Assembly (NCBI GenBank): GCA_003008705.1
Contig: PDUO01000098.1
Span: forward strand, 66,463 to 124,534
Length of the DNA stretch: 58,072 bases
Origin: Pezicula radicicola
Taxonomy: Eukaryota; Ascomycota; Leotiomycetes; Helotiales; Dermateaceae
Direction of reading: 5' to 3'
Shown here: positions 33,300-44,046 of the stretch, piece after piece
How the letters are laid out: every line of letters starts with the position of its first letter
How positions within the stretch are numbered: position 1 is the stretch's first letter
Notes under the pieces: model-generated
The model's input: only the letters and a program-made list of their open reading frames with translations
Told to the model about the DNA's origin: nothing
Database searches by the model: none
Position numbers and translations under genes: made by a program

Positions 33300-33668
33300 T
33301 CACGGCAGCACTTACGGTAGGCTAAGTTCAAAAAGGATTTCAATATCGGAGCGGAAGTAGTAGTGACATAGAACGATATACAGGCATGCTATACTACTGA
33401 ACTTACTAGGTTGCTATATGCCCGAGGGATTAAGGAGGCCCCAGGACATATAGCGTCAGCACGGGCTGAATACCACCAGATCAGCCGCGAGTGGCATTCT
33501 TGGTTAGGATTTGCATTGTATCTTGGGTGCCGGGTATCTGCAAGTGAGGAGGTTCTTACGACTCCGTTATCGCCATTGTCAAAGCGGCGTCAGCCGTTAG
33601 AAGAGTTGCAAGATTACAATTCAAGGCCAGCAAAGAAAAGGTCTTTATCTTGGGATACCAAGGTGTAA
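33300..33668 (+). pseudogene. OrsD/RecQ-type element, central-domain tail
   Basis: The frame reads LTRLLYARGIKEAPGHIASA, then YHQISREWHSWLGFA, the block that precedes the helicase domain in fungal OrsD-like/RecQ fusion proteins. The same block is seen, RIP-damaged, at about 57020-57110. After it the frame continues about 50 codons and ends at 33668 without a helicase. A stop lies upstream near 33372. It is a broken copy. Confidence 0.5.
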
Positions 33669-33779
33669 TCATAAGCAGGTAGTTTTAGAATCTGTATGTT
33701 GTTATTGCTGTCTTAATGCTTTCGTGTCCTATATCCTCTCCCCTCTCTTAAAGATAGTGTTACAGCTGCAGGCGACTTA

Positions 33780-35150
33780 GTTCAATCGAAAGATGAGCAT
33801 TTATCCATGGCCAGCGGTTTTTCGACCATGGGTTGTATTATTTCCATGTTGCAAGCCAACCCATACCTGTCAGCACCAAAAAACCACAGGCAATGGCCCA
33901 AAATTTGATCTAGGATCGGATCGACCAGGCCAAGGAGAAAGAGCGCGAGCAGATTGAGCTCACTGACAAGATGCAACAGCCCAATTGGTGGTTACGAAAA
34001 GTTAGGTGGGAGCATTATTTTGAAAGGCAAAGAAGGGCATGAGAAATTGCGGCGGCCATTGATTCGGCCAGTGGATGATGAGGGAGAGGAAGTGTTAGCC
34101 GTCATCTATGCCAGTTTCGACCGAAGTTTTAAAGCATGCAAAGCACACGCCAAAGAGGAGGTCGTGGGAGAAGCAGCATTGTGCAAGGTCAATGCGGTGG
34201 AATATAGCAAGAAGGCAGAGGATCCATTTTACATAGACATGAAAGACAGCATCGAGGAGTCATATCCCGAAGTATAGAAGCAGGATTGAGTTATATCGTA
34301 CGAACCCGGAAATGGAAACCAGAGGATCGCCCAGGTTATAAATTAACCAGTAAGCAGAAGGTTTCAATCAAGAATTTGACCCAAAAAGCCAGGGAATTCC
34401 AGAATGTCAGGGTGTTTGATGGAATGAAGAAAGAGGCCGAGCAATAGATGGATGAATTAGACAAGGAGTGTTTGAAGTTTTGCATCCATTTGTTAGACCA
34501 TCGATTAGTTGGAGTGCATTGTCCATTTTCGGTATGAAAGATGGTGGTGGATGGGTCGAGGCCACCGATTACACCAAGATTTATTCGACCGTCATCAAGT
34601 TGGCCCGCGCAATGGTGATTGAACACGCCCACTAGACATGGAAGAGGCAAATAGCATCAGCCCAGAAATTTGGTTATAAGGAAGAAGAAGCCATGGAGTG
34701 CACCGACAGCCATTACGAGTTGGTCCGAGCAATGGTCGACCGATTTATGGGTTTGGAGGGCGGGAGGAGAGATCCCCACCCCATGGATTGGATCATTAGC
34801 AAGCGTTCGTACGGCATGGCAATCCGGTTTACGAGCCCAACGCCACAGTCAGAGCAATGGCAGAATATAGAGGAGATGGCCTGGGAGCCGGATGCAGAGA
34901 CGCAAGCACAGATAGAGGCGGAGGCCCAGCTAATAACAGAGTATGAAAGAAGCCAGTCGCTCTCTAATACTCGAGACGGAGACGGAGACGGCCAGAGCCA
35001 GAGCCAGAGCCCAGAAGTAAATAGCGACGAAGATGAACCCCTCAACCTACTATTGCAGCTAGGCTTACACCTCTTAGAATTCCAGGGATGCCCTCACGGC
35101 ACTCATCCTCGCGGCGGCTGCGCTCATCACCATGAGCAGCACCGCACACT
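33780..35150 (+). pseudogene. OrsD-like (DUF3505-type) fragment
   Basis: In several frames one reads, in order, MQQPNWWLRKVRWEHYFERQ, VLAVIYASFDRSFKACKAHA, VRTRKWKPEDRPGYKLTSKQ, then ELDKECLKFCIHLLDHRLVG. After these come YTKIYSTVIKLARAMVIEHA, and YELVRAMVDRFM with PMDWIISKRSYGMAIRF. These follow the order of the domain upstream of RecQ in OrsD-RecQ fusions and recur in the RIP-hit copy at the right end. Frameshifts and stops separate the blocks. The order relative to 33300-33668 is reversed from the canonical one, so two broken copies are joined. Its last open stretch runs into the 3' end of the glycosyltransferase gene. Confidence 0.6.
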
Positions 35151-35186
35151 GAAGGAGATGATTCGTTCAAAGCAAAACAAGATTGA

Positions 35187-38100
35187 TCACGTCCCTGAAG
35201 CCTCCCCGTACCGATACTCGGTATCATGTTCGTGTCCTTGCATGCTGAACTTCAATGCCTTCTGCAAGTCTTCATCGTCCTTGTCCTCCGTCGCTGTGGC
35301 ACGGCCCTTGCCTTTGTTCTTCTGATGGTGCTGTTCCAAGAGGCTTTGCTTCTTCACGTACTCCATCACAATCTCTTCTTCCATCTTCTCTTGTGTCGTT
35401 TTCTCCTCCTCCTGTCCCTGTTGTTGCGCCTCGAACTCACTTTGCGTGGTGCCCGCGAGATGCCCTGGATCATACGAAGGGGATTGCTGGACGCCTGATG
35501 ACCTACCAGCCACGGCTGCCGCCTTCTCCGCTATCTTTTCGGATTTTTTCCTTGCCCGTTCGAGCTCCTCATCGTCCTCATCATCATCGAGACCCATATC
35601 CGACTCCCATTCACTGTCGCTGCCCCTCCGTCTCTGTTCCCTCAGACTTTGCGCGATGACTCGCTTCAGCTGTTCCTCATATTCCAATGCTTCGCGTGCT
35701 TGTCGCTGAGCTTCGGCTTCGCTGGTCGCCATCGCCTGGCGCAAATTCTCCTGATCTGCCTGGTGATGTGCAGCTTCTTGTCGTTGGCGCTGAAGCCGAG
35801 ACACGTTTTCCTGAATCGCCCGCTCTACATTGGCATCCTCTTCTGCGTCTCCACGTGACGTCTCCTGGACTGACAGTCGGATGGTTTCGTTGATTTCAGC
35901 CGCTCCCAGCGATTCTTCGGGGGCCGTGTTGGCAGGGCGCAAAGGGGACTCTGAACCACCACCCAGGGCGAGCATGACACTCTCGGGATCTTGGGTCGAA
36001 GCATCTGCACTGTTTATCTTTCGCTGTGCTTCCAGGATATCTCGCACCATCTCATCAGGGTTGCGTTTTTTCTTCAGGTATTTCTGGATGAGCTTCCAAC
36101 GAACGATGACGTCTTGCTTTTCTGCATCGGAGCTCTGCAGCCACTCCTCGTATCCTTGAGCTGCCCTGGACGCGATGATGTAGTTCTGTACATTGCTGCC
36201 GCCGAATAACTTCTGCATCTCTTTGTGTACCCCCTTCATTATATAACCGGGGATACCAAAGAGGGCTGCGCCTGGCTTGGTTACAAATCCCCCGATGCCT
36301 TTGCCGATTCCTTTGAGAAAGCCGCTCGTACCCTCTTTCTGGGCGCCTTTCCAGGGCTGAGTGACCAGGCCAGTAACGCCATCGTACCAGCCAAAGGCAA
36401 ACTCTTTTCCTACTGCCTTGGCACCTGACTTGAAATCGCTGACTTGTTGTTGAGGGCGCACGGTATCGTCTCCCCAAAGCTTAGGGGCATTGTGAAAGCC
36501 TTCGGTAATGCTCATTGAGAGTTCCATAGGTGACTGCACAGCGGCCTTTACGATACGCCCGAAGCCTTTGCTCGTGTACGCGCCGGTCTGGCGCAGCATG
36601 TCATGGTCCTTGGGACCCAACTGGCCTTGCAATGCATCGGACATAGAGCTTGATCCGATGTTCGAAGTGGGAGTTGACAGACTGGAGAGGTTCAAGCTCG
36701 TCTGACTTTGTTCTGGCGAAGTTGGCCGAGTTAATCTTTCCCCCATTGTCGGCACTGATGCTTGGGACTGCTGTCGGCTGGACCCAAACGGAATGAGCAA
36801 AGCCTTCAACGTCTCCGATGGAAAATCGGCTACCCCCATCGCCATGCTGCTGATGGCCCCAAAAACCGCCGTAGCAAATCCGGATATGGGATCCCAAGGA
36901 CCTTCGTCGGGGTAGTATTCTTGTGGTCTAAAGAGCTTCAAGTCATGGAAATCTATAAGATTTGCATTCGCCAAAGTACAGGCAGCAAAAGCGCTCAACC
37001 TGACCTGGGTGCGCTTGATGCGCCACGCAGCGGGTCGAGATGGTGCAAGGGTGCAACGGAGTCGGTCAACCTCGAGATATTGATGGAACGACTGAGCACC
37101 CATGTCGCTGCCTCCTCGCTCCGCCGCCATCTTGCTTGCGAGTTCTTTGGCGCGTTCCAGGCTTTCAGATTTCAAGCAGAAGTTGATAGCATCAGCTAGT
37201 TTGTCCGCTGTGAGTTGTTGGTGAGGGATCGGATCGGGGCCGGCGCCTGCTCGCGCGACCATGGCGCCCCAGAAAGGCTGGTCTCCAAAGAAGGGAACGA
37301 CTAAAGTCGGCCGGCCTGCGGTAATGCCTGCCGCCGTGGTTCCTGCGCCACCATGGTGAACGACGCACGAGACGTGCTTAAAAAGCCAGTCATGCGGTAC
37401 GTTACCTAGCATGAAGACGCCGTCGGGGATACGAAGCTCGTCCGCGCCCATGCCTCCCCAGCCTTTGGAAAGGAGTACACGCTGGCCAGTCTTCCTCACG
37501 GCCTCGAAGATAAGCTCCGTCATCGCATTAGGATCGTCCAAAACGATGCTCCCGAATCCTATGTAGACGGGGGGTAGACCGGCGTCGAGAAATGCCTGGA
37601 GATCAGGGGCAGGCGTGTAGTTAGAGGCCAAGCTGCTGAGAAAGTAGAAGCCGGAGATGGATATGTGAGGGCCCCAGTCTTTCGGTTTGGCTATCAGGGC
37701 CGGAGACCAGCAGTAGGTGTGAGGGACTTTAAGACGCTGGAGCATCCCGGGGGCCCAGATCAGACTCACGGGATCCAAACCAAGACACTTCACGCGAAAT
37801 CGGTTGATGATGTCACCTAGGCCCTGCCACACGAGGACTTCGATCATAGCATAACTTATGTAATTAGTGAGTTGAGGGTCAGCATTGGAGGATTGGATGT
37901 TGGCCAGTGGATGGGGAAAGGCCTGGGTGGGAGAATATGGCATAGTGAACATGATATGGAGAGGGATGCCCAGCTTCTCTGCGCAATGGATATGGGCAAA
38001 GCTTGGGGGGTTGGCGATGATGCAGTCGGCGACGAAGGGTCTTGCTGCAGGCTCAGGGCCAGGGTCGCTCCCAGAGGACTCGGAAAGGTCATCGTCGGTA

Positions 38101-38855
38101 GCACGAAGACCCATTCCGTCACCGGCTTTGTAACATGATCGCCAGCAGCCTTGAATGTACTCGGCAACATCTCTTCTTCGCTGACCGACATCTCCACTTA
38201 GTAGACTGCGAAAGCCGGGAATCAGGCCGGGATTCTTGACCATGAAGGCCATTAGCCGGGAGGGGTCGCCGCCGATGCTGAAAAATTCCAGGCCATTCTC
38301 CTGCACAAAGCCCTTGAAGTTGGGATGAGTCGCCAGACGTACGCGATGACCGTACGTGTCTTTTAAGACTTTCCCCAAGGCAACGAAGGGTTGCACGTCT
38401 CCGCGCGAGCCCACGACCTGGATGACGACGTTCAAGGGCGGAGGTGGAGGAACTCCCTCCTCGCCTCCTAAGGAAGGGGGAATGTAGGGGAGAGGAGGCG
38501 GGCGACTATCTTGGACACTCTGGACGTGTTGATGTAAGGCAGGAGTAAAGATCTGGGACAAACGGCGGTTGAACTGCTTGATGCGGATGTTGACACGGCC
38601 GTCGTCGGTGACACGGGCACTCAGGCCATCTTTTTCATCGCGGATCTCGCCATAGATGTCGCCATAAGCAGGAGGGGGCATGTCGTCCTCGGCCGCATCG
38701 ATGAGGTCAGTCTCTTGCAGGAGGGCCTCCTGTCTCGTGGGTCTTGTGGGATTGGTCTGGGCGGCAACGACAGCTTCTGCTTGCTGAAGTATAGATAGCT
38801 GCACGATGGTCTCCGGGACTGGCTGGCCCTCTTCTGAGGGAGGTTGGGTGGTCAT
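35187..38855 (-). CDS. GT28-type (sterol-glucosyltransferase-like) protein with UIM-like tail
   Basis: One uninterrupted exon of 1222 codons. Residues about 135-290 form the N-terminal GT28 fold (VIQVVGSRGDVQPFVALGKV), as in sterol 3-beta-glucosyltransferases (UGT51/Atg26 group). The sugar-donor half holds VVHHGGAGTTAAGITAGRPT near 495 and FFGDQPFWG just after. The membrane-binding PH/GRAM front of Atg26 is absent. After about residue 800 glycine-rich helical segments (GFGRIVKAAVQSP, GFLKGIGKGIGG) suggest lipid contact. The last 200 residues hold several acidic helices of ubiquitin-interacting type, for example YEEQLKRVIAQSLREQ and DEDLQKALKFSMQ. It is codon-clean, GC-rich against the surroundings, and very likely active. 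It probably glycosylates a sterol or lipid and may bind ubiquitinated partners. Confidence 0.85.
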   Translation of the reverse strand: MTTQPPSEEGQPVPETIVQLSILQQAEAVVAAQTNPTRPTRQEALLQETDLIDAAEDDMPPPAYGDIYGEIRDEKDGLSARVTDDGRVNIRIKQFNRRLSQIFTPALHQHVQSVQDSRPPPLPYIPPSLGGEEGVPPPPPLNVVIQVVGSRGDVQPFVALGKVLKDTYGHRVRLATHPNFKGFVQENGLEFFSIGGDPSRLMAFMVKNPGLIPGFRSLLSGDVGQRRRDVAEYIQGCWRSCYKAGDGMGLRATDDDLSESSGSDPGPEPAARPFVADCIIANPPSFAHIHCAEKLGIPLHIMFTMPYSPTQAFPHPLANIQSSNADPQLTNYISYAMIEVLVWQGLGDIINRFRVKCLGLDPVSLIWAPGMLQRLKVPHTYCWSPALIAKPKDWGPHISISGFYFLSSLASNYTPAPDLQAFLDAGLPPVYIGFGSIVLDDPNAMTELIFEAVRKTGQRVLLSKGWGGMGADELRIPDGVFMLGNVPHDWLFKHVSCVVHHGGAGTTAAGITAGRPTLVVPFFGDQPFWGAMVARAGAGPDPIPHQQLTADKLADAINFCLKSESLERAKELASKMAAERGGSDMGAQSFHQYLEVDRLRCTLAPSRPAAWRIKRTQVRLSAFAACTLANANLIDFHDLKLFRPQEYYPDEGPWDPISGFATAVFGAISSMAMGVADFPSETLKALLIPFGSSRQQSQASVPTMGERLTRPTSPEQSQTSLNLSSLSTPTSNIGSSSMSDALQGQLGPKDHDMLRQTGAYTSKGFGRIVKAAVQSPMELSMSITEGFHNAPKLWGDDTVRPQQQVSDFKSGAKAVGKEFAFGWYDGVTGLVTQPWKGAQKEGTSGFLKGIGKGIGGFVTKPGAALFGIPGYIMKGVHKEMQKLFGGSNVQNYIIASRAAQGYEEWLQSSDAEKQDVIVRWKLIQKYLKKKRNPDEMVRDILEAQRKINSADASTQDPESVMLALGGGSESPLRPANTAPEESLGAAEINETIRLSVQETSRGDAEEDANVERAIQENVSRLQRQRQEAAHHQADQENLRQAMATSEAEAQRQAREALEYEEQLKRVIAQSLREQRRRGSDSEWESDMGLDDDEDDEELERARKKSEKIAEKAAAVAGRSSGVQQSPSYDPGHLAGTTQSEFEAQQQGQEEEKTTQEKMEEEIVMEYVKKQSLLEQHHQKNKGKGRATATEDKDDEDLQKALKFSMQGHEHDTEYRYGEASGT

Positions 38856-38883
38856 GGTGTGAATGGGAGAAGGTAGGTTGGGT

Positions 38884-38958
38884 TCACCTCAGTCAGTCAC
38901 GGTATATATATTACTATGTCGCTAGAGAGCGACTTAGGCGAGTGACTGAGTGAGGTGA
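38884..38958. repeat. Nested inverted repeat in the glycosyltransferase promoter
   Basis: TCACCTCAGTCAGTCAC (38884-38900) is inverted at 38942-38958 with one mismatch. Inside the loop GTCGCTAGAGAGCGAC (38918-38933) is itself a perfect 6-bp stem with a 4-base loop. It starts 29 bp upstream of the ATG, so it would sit in the 5' leader or core promoter. Confidence 0.65.
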
Positions 38959-39508
38959 CGCGGCTGCAGGGAGAGAGAGGGACGCAGACATAGAATACAC
39001 CTTCTCTATTTATAAATACTGAACGTCTGCGCTATGGGTTTAAGAATCGGGCTATGATTTGAGTCGAGTAGGAGTAATGTTCTCGATCTTTATCTCAAAT
39101 GCATTGGCACCGGTGACTGGACTTATAACTACTCACGAGAATTCAAGTCCCTAAGATTCTTAGATAAAGCTTCCAATTGCAGTATCTCTTTCGTACAGGA
39201 AGTCTTCTCATAGGCTTGATCGTACACATCCATGCTTACTCATCCGCTTACGTAGCTAATGTCTATCTCTTCTGATTCGTCTGTTCGTACACTTGCTAGC
39301 GCCTTTGTGAGGCGTCGTCTGTGCCACGCAGATCCACGTCAAATCCACCTCAAACAATCCGACAGGCACCAAAAGCTGCGCCGAATGATGAGCATGGAGC
39401 TCGGTTAATCTCTTACTGCATGTCGAATGTTATTATGCTTAAATCGACGTCATCTCCTATTCTCTCTTTCTCAATTCCCTTGCTGGACATTTTTTGCAAT
39501 TCTCAAAC
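38959..39508. promoter_or_regulatory. Divergent promoter region
   Basis: This interval separates the glycosyltransferase start (minus) and the Zn2Cys6 regulator start (plus). I see no coding sequence in it and no repeated operator. Confidence 0.4.
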
Positions 39509-41614
39509 ATGAGACTTGAGATGGCGATAGATCAGGTTCAGCAACGCAAACGACGATGCGGTCCAAAGGTGAAGACAGGATGCGGAACTTGCAAGTAGGT
39601 TCACACTGCACTCTCCTAGGTGGACAATTAACTTACACAACTTTCAGAGTTAGAAGAATCAAGTGCGACGAAGCCAAGCCGAGTTGTCACCGGTGTTCGA
39701 CGACCGGACGAAAGTGCGATGGGTATAGTAGCGATATTACGATATCCAGTCAAACGCCCAAGAACTCTACAGACCTCATCCAACGAATCTCTGTACACAT
39801 ACCCGGGAATGCGGAGGAGAAGAGAGGCTTCGATTTCTTCCTTCGGAATACAGCAGCGGAGCTATCTGGCTACTATGATTCTTCATTCTGGGAAAAACTT
39901 ATACTGGCTGCTTCTGCACAAAAGCCTTCTTTACGGCACACTGTGATAGCAATAGGAGCCTTGCATGAAGACTTCTCACAGAAGAGGCTGGTGCCCTCAA
40001 CCCCGTCAGCGGAGGACCAAAAAACCCAATTCGCACTGAACCAGTACGCGAAAGCCATGGGAGAACTGCGGAGGTCTATTTCAAGCGGGAAGGAGGAACC
40101 GCTTACGGCGCTTATGTCCTGCATACTGTTTGTCTGTTTCGATAGCCTGCGAGGCTGGTTCGAATCAGCCATGGTCCATCTTCAAAGCGGGCTTAGGATT
40201 CTGCGGGACATGAGGAGGTCGCCTACAGGGAATCATATCATCGAGGACAATATTGCTCCTCTTTTTAGGAGACTGTCGATACAGTCTATTATTTACGTTG
40301 ACGCAAAAAGTACACATTATAAGACAGCCTTTGCTAGAGAATTGATGGACGTCTCCGGGAAAGAGATTGTAATTTCGGAAGAATTTGAAAGTTTAGAAGA
40401 AGCTCGGAATGCTTTGAATCAGGCTGCGGATGGATTGTTTAGGGTATTCTACATGTGGGAGTAAGTACATTTTCTCATTCCTCTAGATTAAAGCCTCGAA
40501 GATATCTTTTCTCTACCAAGCACATGCTGACTTGAAGATTCACAGTAGAGATCTACCTGTCGTTTTACAATCCACAGAAAGCCTCGCTACATTCGACAAA
40601 TACACGTCCCAGTTGTCTCTCTGGAACCTTGCATTCGAAAAATTCATGGTATCCAAAAGCAAAGATCTCACCAGCAGAGAAGTGCGAGGCGCCGCACTCT
40701 TGAAAATACATTATACGACGGCGAAAATCATTGCTAGTGTCCGTCCTGACATGAGTGATATGAGACCTGTGTTCGAAGGAGTGAACGTGGAGAAATTCTT
40801 GGCATACTTAGACGACTTTCAGATTGTCATCAACTTGTCGAGACCGTTAATTGCAGCTGCGGAACAGGATGCGAAGAATGGAAAGCCGCCGCTTACTTTC
40901 AGCAGCGATTTGGGCTTGATAGGACCGCTTTATTACGTCTGTATCAACTGTCCTACTGTCTCTATTCAAACAACGGCAATGGAGCTCTTGTTACGGTGTC
41001 CGCGACGAGAGGGGATGTGGAGCAGCGTTATGGTAGCTAAAATGATCCAACAATACTGGGAGCTTGAAGCAAGACACAAGGAAGCGCAAGAGATGGGTGT
41101 GGAAGTGGATGAATTTGGATGTCCGGTGCCGTTTAAGGATACTTTCGATCGGGGATCTGTTCACTTCGCATTTTTCGGTCGGCCAACAGAGATGAATACG
41201 ACTGGCGTCTCCCACTTCCCCCCTCCCGAGGTTGCCCCTCCTGAGCCGGTGAGGTCTCCGCCGTCTTTGGGATTACGATCGAATCCAGCAACGCACGGAG
41301 ACACACCACGTCAAGACCCAGAAGCGGAAGCCCTAGCTGTGCTGAAAGGAGCAATTGCACAGGAGCAGGAGTGGCAGCCCCTGGTGGAGAATGTGAGGGA
41401 AACGCGCGAGAGTGTCAACTCCTTTCTCCCGTTAGAGAGGGACGATGTGCGGAGCACCCAGATGGATCTCGAGAGAATTATAGCAAATGGACTTGCCAAC
41501 ATCCCTGAGGGTCCATCCCCTGAAGGCCAGGCTGTTGAGAACATAGATGAGCTTGTCGCCTCCTATTGGGATCTTGTGAGGACAGACGACGTTGATCTAA
41601 CGGCGGCCCGGTAG
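39509..41614 (+). CDS. Zn2Cys6 transcription factor, 655 residues
   Basis: The model joins 39509-39594, 39648-40460 and 40546-41614. Introns are 53 and 85 bp with donors GTAGGT and GTAAGT, and phases agree. The zinc cluster has all six Cys at residues 25, 28, 35, 42, 45 and 52 (CX2CX6CX6CX2CX6C); the first intron falls right after the second Cys. The middle matches the fungal TF family whose body starts RGFDFFLRNTAAELSGYYDS and continues VIAIGALHEDF and LMSCILFVCFDSLRG. Family members usually end soon after the PFKDTFDRGSVHFAFFGRP region. Here an extra, charged tail of about 150 residues follows, including LERDDVRSTQMDLERI. It acts in the nucleus and its targets are unknown. The frame is intact, in contrast with the dead Zn2Cys6 gene at 14-16 kb. 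Confidence 0.88.
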
Positions 41615-41619
41615 CTGGG

Positions 41620-41962
41620 AGAGTTGTAGATCAAACCTGAGGTCCGCATTGAGTTTAAAATTCAAGAGCGAGGCGTTTGGAGGACCGATCGCAGTCTCCT
41701 GGTCAATCCTTTGGAGCCGTCCGAGGTTGAGCGGGTAACCAAGAAGTACATGGGAAAGCGGTTTAGACCGTTTGATACCTTATTCAGTCCCTTGGTCCCA
41801 CGAACATGTTTCCAAGCAGTGACTGCCGATGGGACAAACACGGTAATATTGATTTCAGAGGATGATATTCGTGTTAACAACCAACTCGTTGCGTTTGAGC
41901 CAATGTCTGATGTAGGGCCTTCTACAAGCAGAGCGAAAAAGGGTTATTTATGCAACTGCTAA
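41620..41962 (+). pseudogene. DUF3723-like fragment
   Basis: The frame reads GVWRTDRSLLVNPLEPSEVE, RVTKKYMGKRFRPFDTLFSP, then CFQAVTADGTNTVILISEDD, the core blocks of the fungal DUF3723 family. These are found mostly in accessory, transposon-rich DNA. Only about 110 codons remain, ending in TAA (41960-41962). The fragment follows the regulator's stop codon immediately. Confidence 0.6.
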
Positions 41963-41963
41963 G

Positions 41964-42455
41964 GTTGGTGGAAGCAGGCCGAAGAGCTTAACAAGCAGAC
42001 AATTATCGCGCGCAAGAAGTTGCTCGGCGTTGAGCATCTTGACACTCTGCTGCTAAATATAGGTAATCTAGTATATCCGTACAATAATTACGGACGGTAT
42101 TAAGAAGCCGAAAAGTTACTAGTCTAGGTAATGAATATTCTTATTAGGGTTCTAGGAAAAGTTTATCTATATACTTTAAGCAGTATGAGTAACCTTGAGG
42201 TTAGCTACTACCACCAGGGCCGATGGGATAAGGCCGACGCGATCTAGTCACAAGTGGTTGCGGCTCGGAAAGTCCTATTAGGACCATATTATTTCTCACC
42301 TCTAACAAGTATAGGTTATCTCTCATTGACATACCATAGCTAAGGTCGACGGACCGAGGCCGAGGAGCTAGGTCTGTAGGTGATGGAATTGCGCAAAAAG
42401 GTCCTCGGCCCAGAACATTATCATACCTTGACCAGCACAAGCATAATGATATTTG
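41964..42455 (+). pseudogene. TPR-repeat fragment of an NLR
   Basis: One frame with several TAG/TAA stops reads AEELNKQTIIARKKLLGVEH, SNLEVSYYHQGRWDKADAI, then ELRKKVLGPEHYHTLTSTS. This is the kinesin-light-chain-type TPR found at the ends of fungal NLRs, with 42-residue spacing. Stops sit at positions normally Trp, Gln or Arg. It belongs to a different repeat lineage from the 6.7-kb NLR, which uses MHRQTLKLREKVLGKEHP units. Confidence 0.65.
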
Positions 42456-42481
42456 TAAATGGTCTGACCAACTGACCAGTA

Positions 42482-43711
42482 TCAGCCTGCATTATCTTGC
42501 TCGATGAACAACTTGGCCAAAGCAACAATCGTCTCAGCGGCCAGCTTTCGATGCTCTGGAACTTCGAGATCAAAATCCTTTGACCTATGAACTATAAGAT
42601 GTGGAAGCTCTGGCGGTGGGGTTTTGGAGTAGATGTAGGCCATGTATTCGGGTGAGAAATCGGCATGAAGAAAGACGATGGTTGCTTGGTGTACTGAGAT
42701 TAAGAAGCGGCTGAGTGGTTAGACAATAGACCGAGATGACGGGAGGTGAGAAAAAGATTACCATCGATCTCTGTTATCCAAGTCCTCGTATTCTCCATCC
42801 TCAACTATCGACATCACCGACCCAAGCATCTCACACACCTGCTGCGCAATTACCCGATCGGAAACGGTCCCCCTTCCCAAAGCATCCGCTTGCGTATACC
42901 GAGATTTCGCTTCTAAGCTACACAAGAATGACTCATTCGTCGACCATTTGAGAGTTAAAGCGTTTCGTTTACGCTGGATGATTGAGCCATCGTCTTGACA
43001 AGTGCAGGATATGTTCGAGGACTCAAGCCTGAATGCCTTCGGAGCTCTGGAGAACTCGATGCGGGAGTTTTGGGAGGTCTGGCCTGACAGACGGTCGAGC
43101 ACAGATGAGATGAATTGCGCGGCTAGATCTGCGGAGACTGCTTCGTGTTTGGTGCGGTCAAGCTGAATATCATAGTCACACCCACCCTCGGAGTGAGGCG
43201 TGAAAGGAGATGATGTAGGGTGGCGTGCGCGATCCCCCTCTGTTACGACGCTGGCTGGAGATGAAAGGCCCTGACCTGTATCGTACTCTGGCCGATTGAT
43301 AGGCTTGCGATCTCTTTGTGGGCGGTCATTAGCGGCGCTTGGGAGATCTGGTAAGCGGGACACATCAGCCAACGCAACGTAGAAAGAGTCGAAGACGCCG
43401 CCGTTCGCACGCAGTTCCGCGTGGCTCATTTTGCTGATCTGCGAGGAGGATAGGCTCGTGAGATCTGCTACTTTGGCGGAGCAGGCGTCGACTGTGTTGC
43501 GGGCAACGGGCATGTAAGGCTCTAGGATTGAGAGTGTATGGCAGGGTTGAACGACGACGCGGCAGGCTTCGAGGTGCTGAACTGTCCAACTGCTGCCGCT
43601 TGCATTTCGAAGCGATCTCGCAAGCGCGTGTATGGTGTTTGCTGCATGGTTTGGGAACCGGCGGTTGAAGTCATCAACTGTTGATGGATATGTTGTTGCT
43701 GTCGAAGCCAT
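42482..43711 (-). CDS. Unknown two-exon protein, 392 residues
   Basis: The model joins 43711-42762 and 42710-42482. The single 51-bp intron has a GTAATC donor, a CTAAC branch site and a CAG acceptor, and restores one frame. The first half has a Ser/Asp-rich, probably unstructured centre. The second half has a folded pattern: FRLESSNISCTCQDDGSIIQ, FLCSLEAKS, VIAQQVCEMLGSVMSI, ATIVFLHADFSPEYMAYIY. The LEAKS strand followed by helices and a beta-strand could be a PD-(D/E)XK nuclease-like core, but this is a shape argument only. It is head to head with the 344-residue gene, 335 bp between starts. It is intact. Confidence 0.65.
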
Positions 43712-44046
43712 AGATAGAGGACAAGCTGGGTGGTGTGAAGACGGCAGCGCAATCTACCAAGATTCCAGATTGTTAAGTTGATAGAAGTCCCTCCGCCATA
43801 ATAAATAGAAGTCATGAATAAAACAAGACAGCAAGTAAGCAAGTAAGCAAAAGGTGACCGTCGCGTTGTGTTGGGAGGTAGTAAGTAAGTAAAAGGTAAT
43901 AGTTATATTATATTATATGGAGGTGGGGGTTTGAAGGCACGTCAAGCCGAGTCTCGGAATATCCTTTTCTCCTTGGTCCGATCCGGTGGGTGGTCGCCGC
44001 ATCGCGACATAATCACAACAAAACACAACCAACACAACACCACACC
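43712..44046. promoter_or_regulatory. Bidirectional promoter interval
   Basis: This 335-bp region lies between two divergent starts. It contains AAGTAAGCAAGTAAGCAAAAGG (GTAAGCAA repeated) and GTAAGTAAGTAAAAGG near 43830-43895, and a TTATATTATATTATATG run near 43904. No coding sequence is supported. Confidence 0.45.

Noticed and set aside
35226..38197. Many open frames opposite the glycosyltransferase gene, such as 35255-35659 and 36762-37199 on the plus strand.
   Set aside because: They are mirror frames of a long GC-rich exon whose minus-strand product has clear domains.
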